From positions 128,180,007 to 128,244,006 of the forward strand of contig CM053276.1 of assembly GCA_028583415.1 (NCBI GenBank): a stretch of 64,000 bases of DNA, read 5' to 3'. The stretch comes from Protea cynaroides. Its lineage: Eukaryota; Streptophyta; Magnoliopsida; Proteales; Proteaceae. The notes under the pieces were generated by a model, which was not told where the DNA came from, searched no databases, and worked only from the letters and a program-made list of their open reading frames with translations. Below are positions 44,952 through 55,601 of this stretch, in pieces. The stretch's first letter is position 1, and each line of letters starts with the position of its first letter. The translations under genes and the position numbers were made by a program.

Positions 44952-45622
44952 AGGGTCTATTCAATAAAATTTCTGTTTTTGGATTCTATGGATTCTGGTT
45001 CTAGTAGTCACTTTGAAGTAAAAGTGTTTGATAACTCCGATTGGATTTCAATTCTCACAAAGTAAATGGATTTCAATTCTCACAAAGTAATTGGATTTCA
45101 ATTCTCACAAAGTAAATCGTAAATCGGACACAGAATGGTTTCAAAATCTAAAATTTTAGTCATAAATACTTATACCATCGTCGCTGCCGCCGTCTCCTTC
45201 CACCACCACAACCGCTGCCACCTCTACCAACAACACCAACACCACCATCACCATTGTTGCCACCATTACTACTACTACCACCCACCACCACTGCTGCCAC
45301 CTCTACCACCACCACTGCTGCCACCTTTACCACCACCATCACCGCCACCACCACCGTCGCTACCACCACAACTATTACCACCCACCGTCTACCGTTGCTG
45401 TTACCCACCACCACACACTACCATGACTGTTTTTTTAGACTTCGATTGAGAGTGTCATAAAACATGTTTTTAATCCAAAGATGTTCTGGAATTCATTTCA
45501 GAATTGCATTATCAAACAAGTTTTTATTCTAAAATAATCCTAGAATAGTTTGGAGTAGAATTCAAATTTGAATCAGAATCTATAATTCAGAAACAGAAGT
45601 TTTATCAAACAGCCTTTAACAT
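44952..45622. mobile_element. TIR element, about 670 bp, with internal simple repeats
   Basis: The left end 'gtctattcaataaaatttct' and the right end 'agaagttttatcaaacagcc' are imperfect inverted repeats, and 'tggattct' and 'agaatcta' pair further in. It contains a 29-bp unit repeated three times (45030-45117) and a (CCA)-rich run (45188-45420). No transposase was seen. Confidence 0.7.
45188..45420. repeat. (CCA)n/(CAC)n compound microsatellite
   Basis: Imperfect trinucleotide repeats with 'gctgccacctctacc' interruptions. Long open frames on both strands here are compositional only. Confidence 0.93.
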
Positions 45623-46241
45623 TCTACTCCATGAAGTGTATGCTTCTTGCCAATTGAGCTATTCTCTTACGGTTTCTTGGACATGATATTTGTTAATCAG
45701 TGTTTTTTAGGTGCCCACTAAATGTTTTTGTGCCAAAATACTACTTTGATGATTGAACCCGCTTAAGTCTATTTTCATGTTAATTGCCAAAATAATTAGA
45801 TCATAAGTTGTTTAAAGACCTCAGATAAAGTTGATTTTGCGCTTGGATATTCTTGGCTGAGATCCAATCAATGTTTGAGTTCTAAACTCTTTGCAAAAGA
45901 TGCAAGTCCCAACATTGGGGTTATATCACTGAAAATTTCGGCAGGCATAAAAAATAGCCAGTCTGTACAACAACCATTCGGTAAACAGCCTGAAGGAAAT
46001 TTCCATCTGATGCACTTACAAACTTGGTTTTACCTTGAAACGAGCCTCTATATTTTTATGACACACCAGAAAAAAAGGGATTGAGGCAGAAACTCAGCTA
46101 GAGATGATAATCACAACTATGCTTTTGATTTGAACAAAAATTGATTAGCAAATTATACATTAATCTGCCTTCAAAACAAAATTTACATGGTTCCTGTGAA
46201 GGCAAAGTGAATGTTTGTACTATTGGCCATAGAATTTCTAA
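45623..46241. other. 3' flank of the DnaJ-type zinc-domain gene
   Basis: AT-rich. Probably holds the 3' UTR of the minus-strand gene ending at 46242. No coding segment was seen. Confidence 0.5.
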
Positions 46242-46628
46242 CTACTTAAGGTCCTGCTTTGAAACTTTTACTCGATTATTATCCGTCTTCATGAAACGGA
46301 AGCCCATGATATCCCTGTATTCCCCAGTTCCCAGACAGCGAGAGCAATAACCAAGGCCACTTCCACCACAAGTATTACACCTGCAGAGTGATTTAAGGAA
46401 TTTGATGAGACTAAGAAGTGAAATTATCATTTATGCAAATTGCATAGGGTACCAATTAAGATCCGGTTCCTCACCATTTTGGCCACTCCCCTTTTGGAAG
46501 CGTTGCCAGATGTGCAAAGTTTGTCCTGCCTACAATATAAATGACAAGAATTAGATGCAGGTGATAGATTCTCCATCATGAAACTCGAAAACTCTTCGTA
46601 GGCTATCCAGGAACGAGCATTAAAACTA

Positions 46629-46664
<36 letters not shown>

Positions 46665-49558
46665 CTTCCCTGACAATTGTAGCACTTAACTCTTCCACTT
46701 CCTTCACAAACAATACAAGGTGGGTCTGGCTTCTTACGTTGTTCTTTCCGAACATTTGACTGCAATCAGCAATGGATCATATACAAAAGTACAAAGGCTT
46801 CCAAAAATAGCTAGATGATTATTATTTCAATAGAATAGACTAGCATAGATCTATTAAGTTCTTACTTCTCTGAAATGAACTAAAAAATTTGAATTTCCAG
46901 CCCACCAAACTCTAATGGGAATCTCTTCTTCACTATTGGATGGTCTATTCAAACGATGAATTAACTAATTCCAAGAGATCTTGTTCTCTGTTTCAGTGTA
47001 TAAACTGGATATAAAGTGAGATAATTGGGAGAAATGAATATAATTTTTATGGACCAAAATTGGCCACCCAAGCTGTGCAACAATGGATACCTTTACTTTT
47101 TCTTGAGGAGATTTTAACTCTTTGACTGAATGTTCCACATTAATTTAGATTTTCATGCCTGAAATATAAAGCTTCAGGCATGGCCATTCAATCAATAGTA
47201 AACATGAGTGAAAGAATAAAGGATTAAAGTTACAATGGATAAACAATTGATTAGATGATTCTCCATTTCCAATGACATTGGATAGAGGGGGCGGGGGCAA
47301 AAAGAAGTTATTGTCATAATAAGAATTATATAGATTAAAATTTTGAGGCTGTCAGTGTGAGAATGTTTAAATTAAAATTACTTCTACATTTTACCTAGGT
47401 TTTGTGAGCTTTCGATTTACTTCTCCAAGGCTAAGTGTAAAAAATAAAATCGACAACATATTTACCATCTACTTGCCCTTGTGGGTGAAATCAAGGTTTG
47501 TAACCTTGGTTTTGGACCTTGCCGAAATCCAGATATCTCAGGTTTCAACTGAACCTAGGATTTTTCTGGGCTGAATTCAAAACCTGCAGCGCCCTTGAGT
47601 TTTATGTTGAAACCTACCAAAACCCATTTAGACTCAAGGTTTTATCTTGGGTCACCATATATCATATATGGATGGAACCGAACCCAACAACTTAGACCAC
47701 CAAAACCGGAAGTTTTACTCCAGATTTGGCGTGCCATTTGTTTTTACATTAGGAGGACCATCACCTCAATTGTAAGTCGCGCGAACACCCTCCCAAAATA
47801 GGATCAATGTTAGTGCATGGGATTTACCTATCCAAATCTAATGTGGACAGGACTCTCCTGATCTGTCTATAGAAACATCCCTTTTTTGTTCTCTCTCGGG
47901 TTGGCCTTCTTTGGATTTGTTAATATAAATTGCTTATTCACCAAAATAAAAAAAAAATAAAAAAAAAAGACTTAGTTCAATTAAGTTACCTTTTTTTAAA
48001 GAGTTTGATGACCATTCATTGACAATATATTTATGTCAAACTGCCATTAGAACACCTTTTGGTATTGAATCCTCAGGTACTTCTGTACATAATAGAACTG
48101 CACTTCCACACAGGAATGCCATGATAAATTTCCACAGAAGACAGCACCTATGGTCTTCATTGGACCTTATTATAGGCTTTTAAACCTTATTAATCTATAG
48201 GTGTCTTTACATCTTCAACATCTTTCCAATCTAGTTCATTTATTATTGATCTCATTAATCACTTATAGCCTTCTCATTGTATTTCTTAGTTATTCGTTAG
48301 GATGAAAACAATATGTATGAGAACAAAGGAGTTATAATAAGATAGAAGGAATTATCTTCTCACAATTAACTGAGGCTGTTTGAGGTTCTATATTCATTAA
48401 CATTGCTTAACTGAAGGGGTACAGAAATTTTGGTTTTCAATTTCCCTCAACCTCTTAATAATGACCTGTGACTAAACCTGGATATTCTGTTCAAGAAAGC
48501 AATGCAGTAAGGGGTTGAACTACCTCCAACCAATCAGGCTGCGGTTCTTTCAGGCCCACCTCTGTTTGTGCATGGATAGCTACACTTATCCAGAGGAGAC
48601 TTAATAGGTTTCAGAAAGTTTGCTCCTCATATTCTATCGTGGAGTTACAATGTTGGTGACTCTTTGGGTTGGTTGTCATCAAATCAGACATGAAACCCTT
48701 TGGCCTTAAAGATGTTGGGAGGATACTTTCATACCCAACAACAATAAAACATCAGTCAGGTAACCCCAAGGGATAGCTCAGTTAGCAAGGAACATCACCT
48801 CACAATTAAGAGGTCATGACTTCAACTCTGCTTGGGGCCTACTTATTAGGAACAAAAATAAATCATTCAGGTTGACAAAACATGGAACACCATGGTATCT
48901 TGAAGTGAACCAGTTATTTATCTCACCAAATCTTAGTTTGGGGCCTTTGGAATGCACTTTCATAAATTATCTCACCCAATTCTATTTTGAAGTGAACCAG
49001 TTATTTATCTCACCCAATTTTAACTGCACTCTGCCAAAAACTAAGGAATGTAACTAAGGAATGTACTACTAAGGTAGTAAAGTCTATTGCACTAGAATTA
49101 CCAGATTGAAATTGCCATGACTTTGGGCATGCAACATCTGAACTACGGCCAAGGCCAAAACCTAATTAACATAGCAAGACACTTCAGAGCTAAACAGTTC
49201 AAAATGATTCCTGTAATCGAAGCACTCATAATAAACATTTTGTGGGTTTCAGAGTGTGCTTTAGATAGAGAAGCTTCAAACCTTGAAGGCCAAAACTGAA
49301 ATAGAAGCAGAGTACAGGGAAGGGTTTTGTTTCAAACAATCTGGACACACTTAAATAATTCAGAAAAAGTGGGAAGGGGGTCCATGATAAATTGCCTAAG
49401 GAAGGTGGGGGTACCTCAGTTCTGACGACCCAGGAGGGTTTGGAGGCAGAAAGACGACGCTGCAAATGATTCGGACTACCGTGAAACCCATGGAAGGAGA
49501 TGGATTCCAACTTATTGGCTGCAATCACCAGGCTTCCTCTTCCAGCTCCGGCTGCCAT
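46242..49558 (-). CDS. DnaJ-type cysteine-rich zinc-domain protein, probably plastid, 144 aa
   Basis: The four exons are 49415-49558, 46663-46759, 46475-46529 and 46242-46380. All junctions are GT-AG and the sum is exactly 145 codons with the stop. Residues 1-48 (MAAGAGRGSLVIAANK..) are rich in Ser, Arg and Ala, fitting a chloroplast transit peptide. Residues about 63-130 hold four CxxCxGxG motifs, CIVCEGSG, CYNCQGRG, CNTCGGSG and CSRCLGTG, the complete two-zinc cysteine-rich domain of DnaJ. There is no J domain. A motif LPKGEWPKW links the two pairs. Small plant proteins of this BSD2/LQY1-like type act as plastid chaperones or thiol-dependent assembly factors; the exact role here is inferred. 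The ATG at 49558 is the first ATG in frame. Intron 1 is 2.66 kb and carries a SINE. The exon 2 donor abuts a (CT)n run. Confidence 0.9.
46629..46660. repeat. (GA)n tract abutting a splice donor
   Basis: On the coding strand exon 2 ends GGAAGAG and the intron begins gtctctctct, so the donor GT is immediately followed by the repeat. Confidence 0.9.
48764..48866 (+). mobile_element. tRNA-derived SINE in intron 1 of the zinc-domain gene
   Basis: 'ccccaagggatagctcagtt' supplies an A box and 'aggtcatgacttcaactctg' a B-box-like element. The tail is A-rich. It is the same family as the copy at 5350-5469. It lies antisense to the host gene. Confidence 0.72.
48890..49025. repeat. tandem duplication in intron 1
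   Basis: 'ttgaagtgaaccagttattt' with 'atctcacc' occurs twice (about 48899 and 48990). Confidence 0.85.
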
Positions 49559-50458
49559 CAACTCAGTCAACCCTTTTCCTCGGACAATATCGATTGTCAA
49601 ATTACGCCGGAGAATCGACCGTTGGACTCCCTTCAGAAGTTCAGTTCAGCAACCTACTTCGAGCTTGACCGTTTGGCTACAGGGAAGCGAAAAATGATTA
49701 AAATAATGCCAATTTTAAATGACAAAATTAACCTTACCATGTAGTATTTTTCCGGGCTTTTAAAAAACCCAGGTCTGCTGTTTTGTTTGGATGGAACGGA
49801 GAACGTAAACATTTCACTCAACCTTACAACCCATGCAATTCAGATCAGTAATGCAGTTTCGTAGGATAATTAGGAGAGATTAAGTTGTTTTTCCACAAAG
49901 ATGAGAAGAACATCAAGATTAGCTTGAAAATCTGCAATGAGAGTGGTGTCGATAGGAACCGGTTGGCAGTTGGCACCACTGAAGCTTGCTTTCAGAGAAT
50001 CCCTCCTGGTTCTACTTCACACCTTGGGCCTCCTCTCTTTGAGCTTGAACATTGACAATGAAGATTAAGCATTTGGAATAAGTTACTAACACTGATCCCC
50101 CAATAATTAACATCACAGAGGTTGCATTTTGGCTCGGAATTCTTAGTAGCCACCTCTCCTTCAAGATCTAAATTATAATGGCTATGAATTATCATTAATG
50201 CTTCCCTTCAATTTCAATACAACCCATTTCATAGAAACGATTTATATTCATATAGGGGAGTTTTTAATTCAAGATGGAAACATAACCGCCCAATAAATAA
50301 AGATAAGAAAGAACCCCTATTTTTTTCTTTCAATATAGAGCAACCAAAGAAGAAGAATAACATACAAACGACGTTATGGTCAAATATACACTGGCAAACA
50401 AATCGAATGGCAGCCCATATTGATGATTTACTGTGACCAAGAATACGTACGAGAGTTC
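49559..50458. other. intergenic between two minus-strand genes
   Basis: Promoter and 5' UTR of the zinc-domain gene on the left, and the likely 3' UTR of the acidic protein gene on the right. No further gene was seen. Confidence 0.5.
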
Positions 50459-51106
50459 CTACTTCTTCTGTTGTTGTTTCCTCCGATGATCCTTCTCTTC
50501 GTCCTCATTGTCATCATCGTCTTCTTCACAGTCGTCGTCATCGTCTTCTTCACAGTCGTCGTCATCGGTGGGAGAGGAGGGATCGAGACGAGCTGCATCG
50601 ATGGCCCACTGAATCAACTTATCCACCTCATCCACTTCATCATCATCATCAGCAGCAGCAGTATCATTTCCACCGTCTGATCTCACCGGACACTCTTGGG
50701 ATTCTGTAAAAGTTTTCGAAGAAGAAGAAGAGCCCTTGAGAGCAGCGAATCTGGCGGAGAGATCGGCTCCGAGAACCCTCTCCAACTCCTCCTCCTCTTT
50801 ACTTTTCTCCTTCTGCTGTTTTTCCGGTAGTGGCACCTTCGTAATTCCCGTCGAATCGGAGGTCGATTTCACCTTCTGTTGCGGTTGCGGTTGCGGCGGT
50901 GGCACGCTTGCAGTTTTTGACGATTTCAGGGCTTCCAAACGACGGGAGAGATCGTGATCGATCGGAGAGGAGGAAGAAGAAGCGTGAGTGATGTGGGAGT
51001 TGAGGTTTAGGTTGAGAAGGAGATCGTCCTGCGCCGCAAGAAGCAGTTCTTCCACCTCGTCTCCGGTTCTGTTTTTTCCCCTTGATGTTCCCTTCCTATT
51101 ACTCAT
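50459..51106 (-). CDS. acidic protein with two MIM1-like motifs, 215 aa
   Basis: A single-exon frame from an ATG at 51106. The N-terminus is Lys/Arg-rich (MSNRKGTSRGK). Two short motifs have the pattern LxxRLxxLK of MIT-interacting motif 1: DHDLSRRLEALKS (about residues 50-62) and ADLSARFAALKG (about 114-125). Between them is a Pro/Gln stretch and a Lys/Glu-rich segment likely to be helical (KQQKEKSKEEEELERVLG). The segment VDKLIQWAIDAARLD (about 160-174) is helical. The C-terminus is an Asp/Glu tract closing in Lys/Gln. MIM1 motifs bind the MIT domain of Vps4/SKD1 and other ESCRT-linked proteins. The plant SKD1 regulator PROS and the ANCHR-type proteins are plausible relatives, which is inference. 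It is well-formed with no disruption. Confidence 0.72.
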   Translation of the reverse strand: MSNRKGTSRGKNRTGDEVEELLLAAQDDLLLNLNLNSHITHASSSSSPIDHDLSRRLEALKSSKTASVPPPQPQPQQKVKSTSDSTGITKVPLPEKQQKEKSKEEEELERVLGADLSARFAALKGSSSSSKTFTESQECPVRSDGGNDTAAADDDDEVDEVDKLIQWAIDAARLDPSSPTDDDDCEEDDDDDCEEDDDDNEDEEKDHRRKQQQKK

Positions 51107-51222
51107 CGTGCTTTCTGCCCGTGACTATCTATCCATCCGTTCATGCTTTTCATTTGTATTTATTGGGTGGACTGGAGACAGTCAACAGATCGGGTCTGGT
51201 TTCTGGATCGGGTTGGTTCCAT
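51107..51222 (-). promoter_or_regulatory. upstream region of the MIM-motif gene
   Basis: Only about 115 bp separate the ATG from a foldback insertion, so the core promoter or 5' UTR abuts a mobile element. No TATA box is evident. Confidence 0.4.
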
Positions 51223-51460
51223 GGATTCAAATCGTTTGGCAGGAGACTCGGCTCCGCTGATGCCCAACACATGGGCGTCGATTGAATCTGAGCCATCTAG
51301 CCATTTGATAAGGTGAAACGCAAAGGGGTGTCAACTTGTGCACTAGCGTTGGTTGGACGATTTGGATTCAATCGACACCCACGTGTCAAGCATGCAGCAG
51401 CAGCATATCTATAGCAGCAGCATCTCCTATAGATACCCTCGCAAGAGACAATTTGAATCC
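51223..51460. mobile_element. foldback element near the MIM-motif gene start
   Basis: 'ggattcaaatcg' and 'acaatttgaatcc' form the ends. Inside, 'gggcgtcgattgaatctgag' pairs with 'attcaatcgacaccc'. It shares organisation and end sequence with 37088-37498. Confidence 0.72.
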
Positions 51461-51470
51461 TGATTTCATA

Positions 51471-51700
51471 CTCGTAACATTAAACAGCGTGTCTTAGTGA
51501 TGAGGTTCCTGTTATTGCAGGATTTGGGAAAAGGCAAAATATATGCAATGTCAGGTCTAGTTTCTAGATTAGGTTGGTTCCATACTCGTAACATTAGAGG
51601 GTGTCCTAGTGCACGAGCTCTCGTTATTGCAGGATTCGGGAAATGACAGAATATATGCAGCTTACCCCTATAATACAGAGAGACTGTTCCGTTACATTGA
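51471..51700. repeat. imperfect tandem duplication, unit about 120 bp
   Basis: 'actcgtaacatta', 'gttattgcagga' and 'aatatatgca' recur in the same order at about 51471 and 51591. Non-coding. Confidence 0.82.
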
Positions 51701-53190
51701 TAAAAGACAACACATCCAGCTGGAGCTGGTTTGATTCCAAAATTCCAAAATTCCAAATTTCTTACTCAAGCTGATAAATATCAAGGGATTGATAATGGGT
51801 AAAACTGTGTGTGAATTAGAAAAAAAAGAGAGGCAAAAATAAGAGAATGAAGCATGAGAATAAAAATATATTAGAAAAAAAATGTTAATTTACACATATA
51901 ACATCAAAGATGTAAGAAACATTAAGAAATCACAATGACACAATTTGGTGAATGACAATGCACTTAACCTAATTCTTCCTATAACAACCCCCAAAGACTA
52001 AATATACAAATTCTTCAATAAAGAAACCCAAACACACAATATTTCATCTATCTCTGCCACCAGCAATTTTTTTGGGTGGAATCTCTTCCCCAGAATTTAC
52101 AACTATAAACAATGATTACATTCATTTATGGGGATTTTATTTCCTCCGGTTTATACTCTGCATTTTCATATGCAAAACAGTTTTGTCTACCCATAATCTG
52201 GACGTACTGAACCATTTAAAACACTGATGAACTCCTTCCATTGCTTGAATCCCACAAGCAGGACCCCTTAGACGTTCCTTGAGACATATGTACTACTGCT
52301 TGCTTGGATGGTTATATGATTAAGCTTGTCATGTAGCCTCAGCACCAGAACTCATACAGGAAATCCAGTTGAATTTGAGACCATTTCAGAACAGACTTCA
52401 TCATCAAGACTTCCAATCATCTCGCTTGAGCAATCAAACCTTTGAAAAAAGATAATTCAACGCTTATAATAGTATTTATTATTTATAATTCCAGGGGTTA
52501 GTATTTGATCAAAGTTCCATTTATAACAATTGCAGTTACCATCTAAATCAGGAAACAGGGACACTTGTGGTCGGTTCCATCCTAGGAGATCTAGCAAGTT
52601 ATGTCATTCAGACGAATATAGAATCCAACATAAAAAAATGGCATAATCCAGTTAAGCAATTCACATTAGATGGTTGAGGTAACTCAATTAGGCTCATGAC
52701 TTCCAACTAGGTCCATTGAACTGTAGGTTGACATCCACGGTTACATAGGCCTCATTCCAGTTTACACTATCCACCACTACATAGGCTAGCATGTCCATTG
52801 AATTGTAGGTTGACATTCACCATTACCTTGGCCATCATTCCAGTATACCCCATCCACCACTACATAGGCTAGCATGCCAGTTTACACTGAAATGCTGAAT
52901 TCGTTCTTTACTGTAATATTTAAGCATTACACCATTATGCAACTTGGTTATGGGAAAGCTTGGACCAAACTGCAATGGTTGACAGTTGACGGATCAAGGT
53001 TGAAGAAATAAAGCCAGTGGTTTTTTAATCAAGCCCTATTCCTAGCAGTTCCCTGCACCCCACCCCTCCTCATTTGTGATTGTAAACTGGGATCATCAGG
53101 GATGCAGTACAAAAGGTCAACTGATTATAAACTGGGACCATAGGGACGCAGTACATAGATCAATGGGCTACCTTATCTCTGTCAAACTTT
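51701..53190. other. 3' flank of the 5-phosphatase gene
   Basis: Likely holds the 3' UTR of the minus-strand gene. On the minus strand 52440-52365 there is a short open segment (FDCSSEMIGSLDDEV..) that resembles coding sequence but does not join in phase to the last exon. A tandem duplication lies at 52704-52893 with 'ccactacataggctagcatg' twice and a unit of about 93 bp. A second, weaker one is at 53083-53150. Confidence 0.5.
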
Positions 53191-55564
53191 TCACTCACCC
53201 CATTCATCAAAGAACACTTCAGGATGCACTGCAGCATTGCTGAAATTCAAAACCCTCTGGAGCTTCCGATGGTCAAAAACTTCAATATCAATCAAGAAGA
53301 TTGAGCTAACTGGACGATGATCTGAAAGCCTTATTTGAGTGCTCTTGTAAACAAGCTGTTTGATACCCCTCCCTAACCATAGAATACGATCACACCTAAC
53401 ATAATTAGAAGAAAGGTCAATGCAATGTACAAGAAAATCAATTTAACTTCAGATGCAATTTACTCTGCCACCATGATGTTCAGTAAATCAGAGGTAGGAA
53501 GGCCTAGTTCACCCCATTTAAGTTGTAACTTTTGCTATTACCAACAAACTCCAATCCAGTGTGGAAAGGAAACTAAAGCATTCTTGGGTTAAAAAAAAAA
53601 AAAAAAAAAAAGAAAAAGAATAGCAATAGCACTACACAGCACAGTGCGTGGGACCAAGCTCCTCTGGGTCCAAAGTTGCAGGGTTCCAAAGTTAAAAAAC
53701 AGATTGATCAGGTAATGCCAATGATACTACCTATCACCTTATTTTTGGTCGGTGGTCCTATGATCCAGAGAAACTTAAAAATGTACTGATATTTCCCCGA
53801 ATAAACACAAAATAATCTTGCATTGATAATTTGATACAAGTACTGGCCATTGCATGGATATTTCTAAAACAATTTGTTATTTTCCTGTAGTACTAGTACC
53901 GACACTTGTTTTATGAGATCTGACGATTTCTTATTTTGTTCTGTTGGAGAAAATATAAGTGATATCAGATATGTTGCAAGAATTATTTCTTACTTACAGC
54001 TATATTTAGCATAATCAAATACGGAGATACTTATCTTAGATAACTAAACGTTAAGGCATGTTATCAGCTTGGGGATACTCATCAGTATCTGCATATCTAG
54101 AATTGAGGAAACAGAGAACTGTTTCCCACGTAAAAAATTTGTGTCCACATAGGCATAAAAGGGGGAAAGGGGGGCGGCAAGAACCTCCTTGCATGTGCAC
54201 CATGTACCACTGTACCATTGATTGAACTTCCTCATTGGGGGGGTGGCAGAACCTCCTTGCATGTGCACTGTGTGCCACTGTGCCATTGATTGAACTTCCT
54301 CATGGTCCACCTAGACGCTACCTCAGATTTCATCTTAAGCAATGGCAGTATATCAAAAAGTTGTAATCTTGTAACTTTCAACAAAACCACACGGGTGAAG
54401 TGCAGACTTCATGCATCAAGCAGTTATGGTTCAACAGAGAGAACGTGGTCTTTGTAAAACTATGAGATGAAGAATTTATTAATATTCACAAAACTTTTAC
54501 TACATATTTTTTATATAAAATACAGATTTTCTTATGATAAAGTATATGATGCAGCAGTCTGCAACACATATAGTGCAGCCTACAACCATATATTATTCAG
54601 TGTCACAAACTTGTCTACCAGCAGCAGGTTAACTCCAGCATACATCAAAATCCAAATAATACCAATCACTTATTTTTCATCATCCAATCAAAAGCTGAAA
54701 TTAGACTGCCAAAAAAGCACATTAGGCAGTTGGGACAATTTGTAGAGGAATTTGACAAGTCTGATTGAAGAGGTGGCCTGCCTCTTCAACTGCCAGAGCA
54801 ATGAGTTGATTGATAGATGTGTAATAAGTGTGATAGGCTGCTCTGTATACAACACAGACAGATGTCTGGTCTCCAATACTGATCTTTAATTTCCCCAAAA
54901 TGTAATTAGTACAAACATCAAATAGTCATGCTTGTTACCACAAAGCTGCCTTACCATGCTGGTGATCTCTTTTTCTCCCCTTCTTTTGGGTTTTCTCCAA
55001 TATATGTATCCGAGTTGAATTCGTATTTGTATGTGGGAGAGAACTTTATTAGCCCCTCCTTCCAGCCATCAAAAACATGCCCACTGCGAAGTTCTTTGCT
55101 TAGCTGCCATGTTCATCAAAGTTTTTATCAATTTTTGAATTATTATAAGATACAATTAATTATTAATAATACAAACAGACGAAATCTGAAGTCAATAGTT
55201 TGATAGATAAATAGCAATGACATGATGCAGGACCTATAAAACAATTAAGACAGCTTAGATCCCACATCCCATTGAAAATATCAGTAGTCCTTACTTGATC
55301 ATTATTGATAAGCTCATCCCATTGTTTCTTAGCCACGAGCTTTCTCACCTCAGCATCCAACATACTAAGACGATAATTCAAATCCCCAAACCAGAAAATC
55401 TGGCTGCTCACCATCCAAAAAACCCAGTCAGACATTCGTTAAACACATCAGATATCTGCATTAAATAATAGAGGAGAAATACTAACCCCAATTGAAATAA
55501 ATCAACTGTAAGTATTTCAATAGGCCAAGCTAGTGAACATCTTAAATTAAATACTGCGTAGAGA

Positions 55565-55601
<37 letters not shown>

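Noticed and set aside
45135..45460. Pro/His/Val-rich open frames on both strands
   Set aside because: Translation of a (CCA)n microsatellite.
48764..48866. tRNA gene
   Set aside because: It has only A-box and B-box-like parts, no full cloverleaf, and a second copy with a target duplication. It is a SINE.
50420..51260. Plus-strand open frames opposite the acidic protein
   Set aside because: Antisense shadows. The minus-strand frame has MIM1-like motifs and a proper start.
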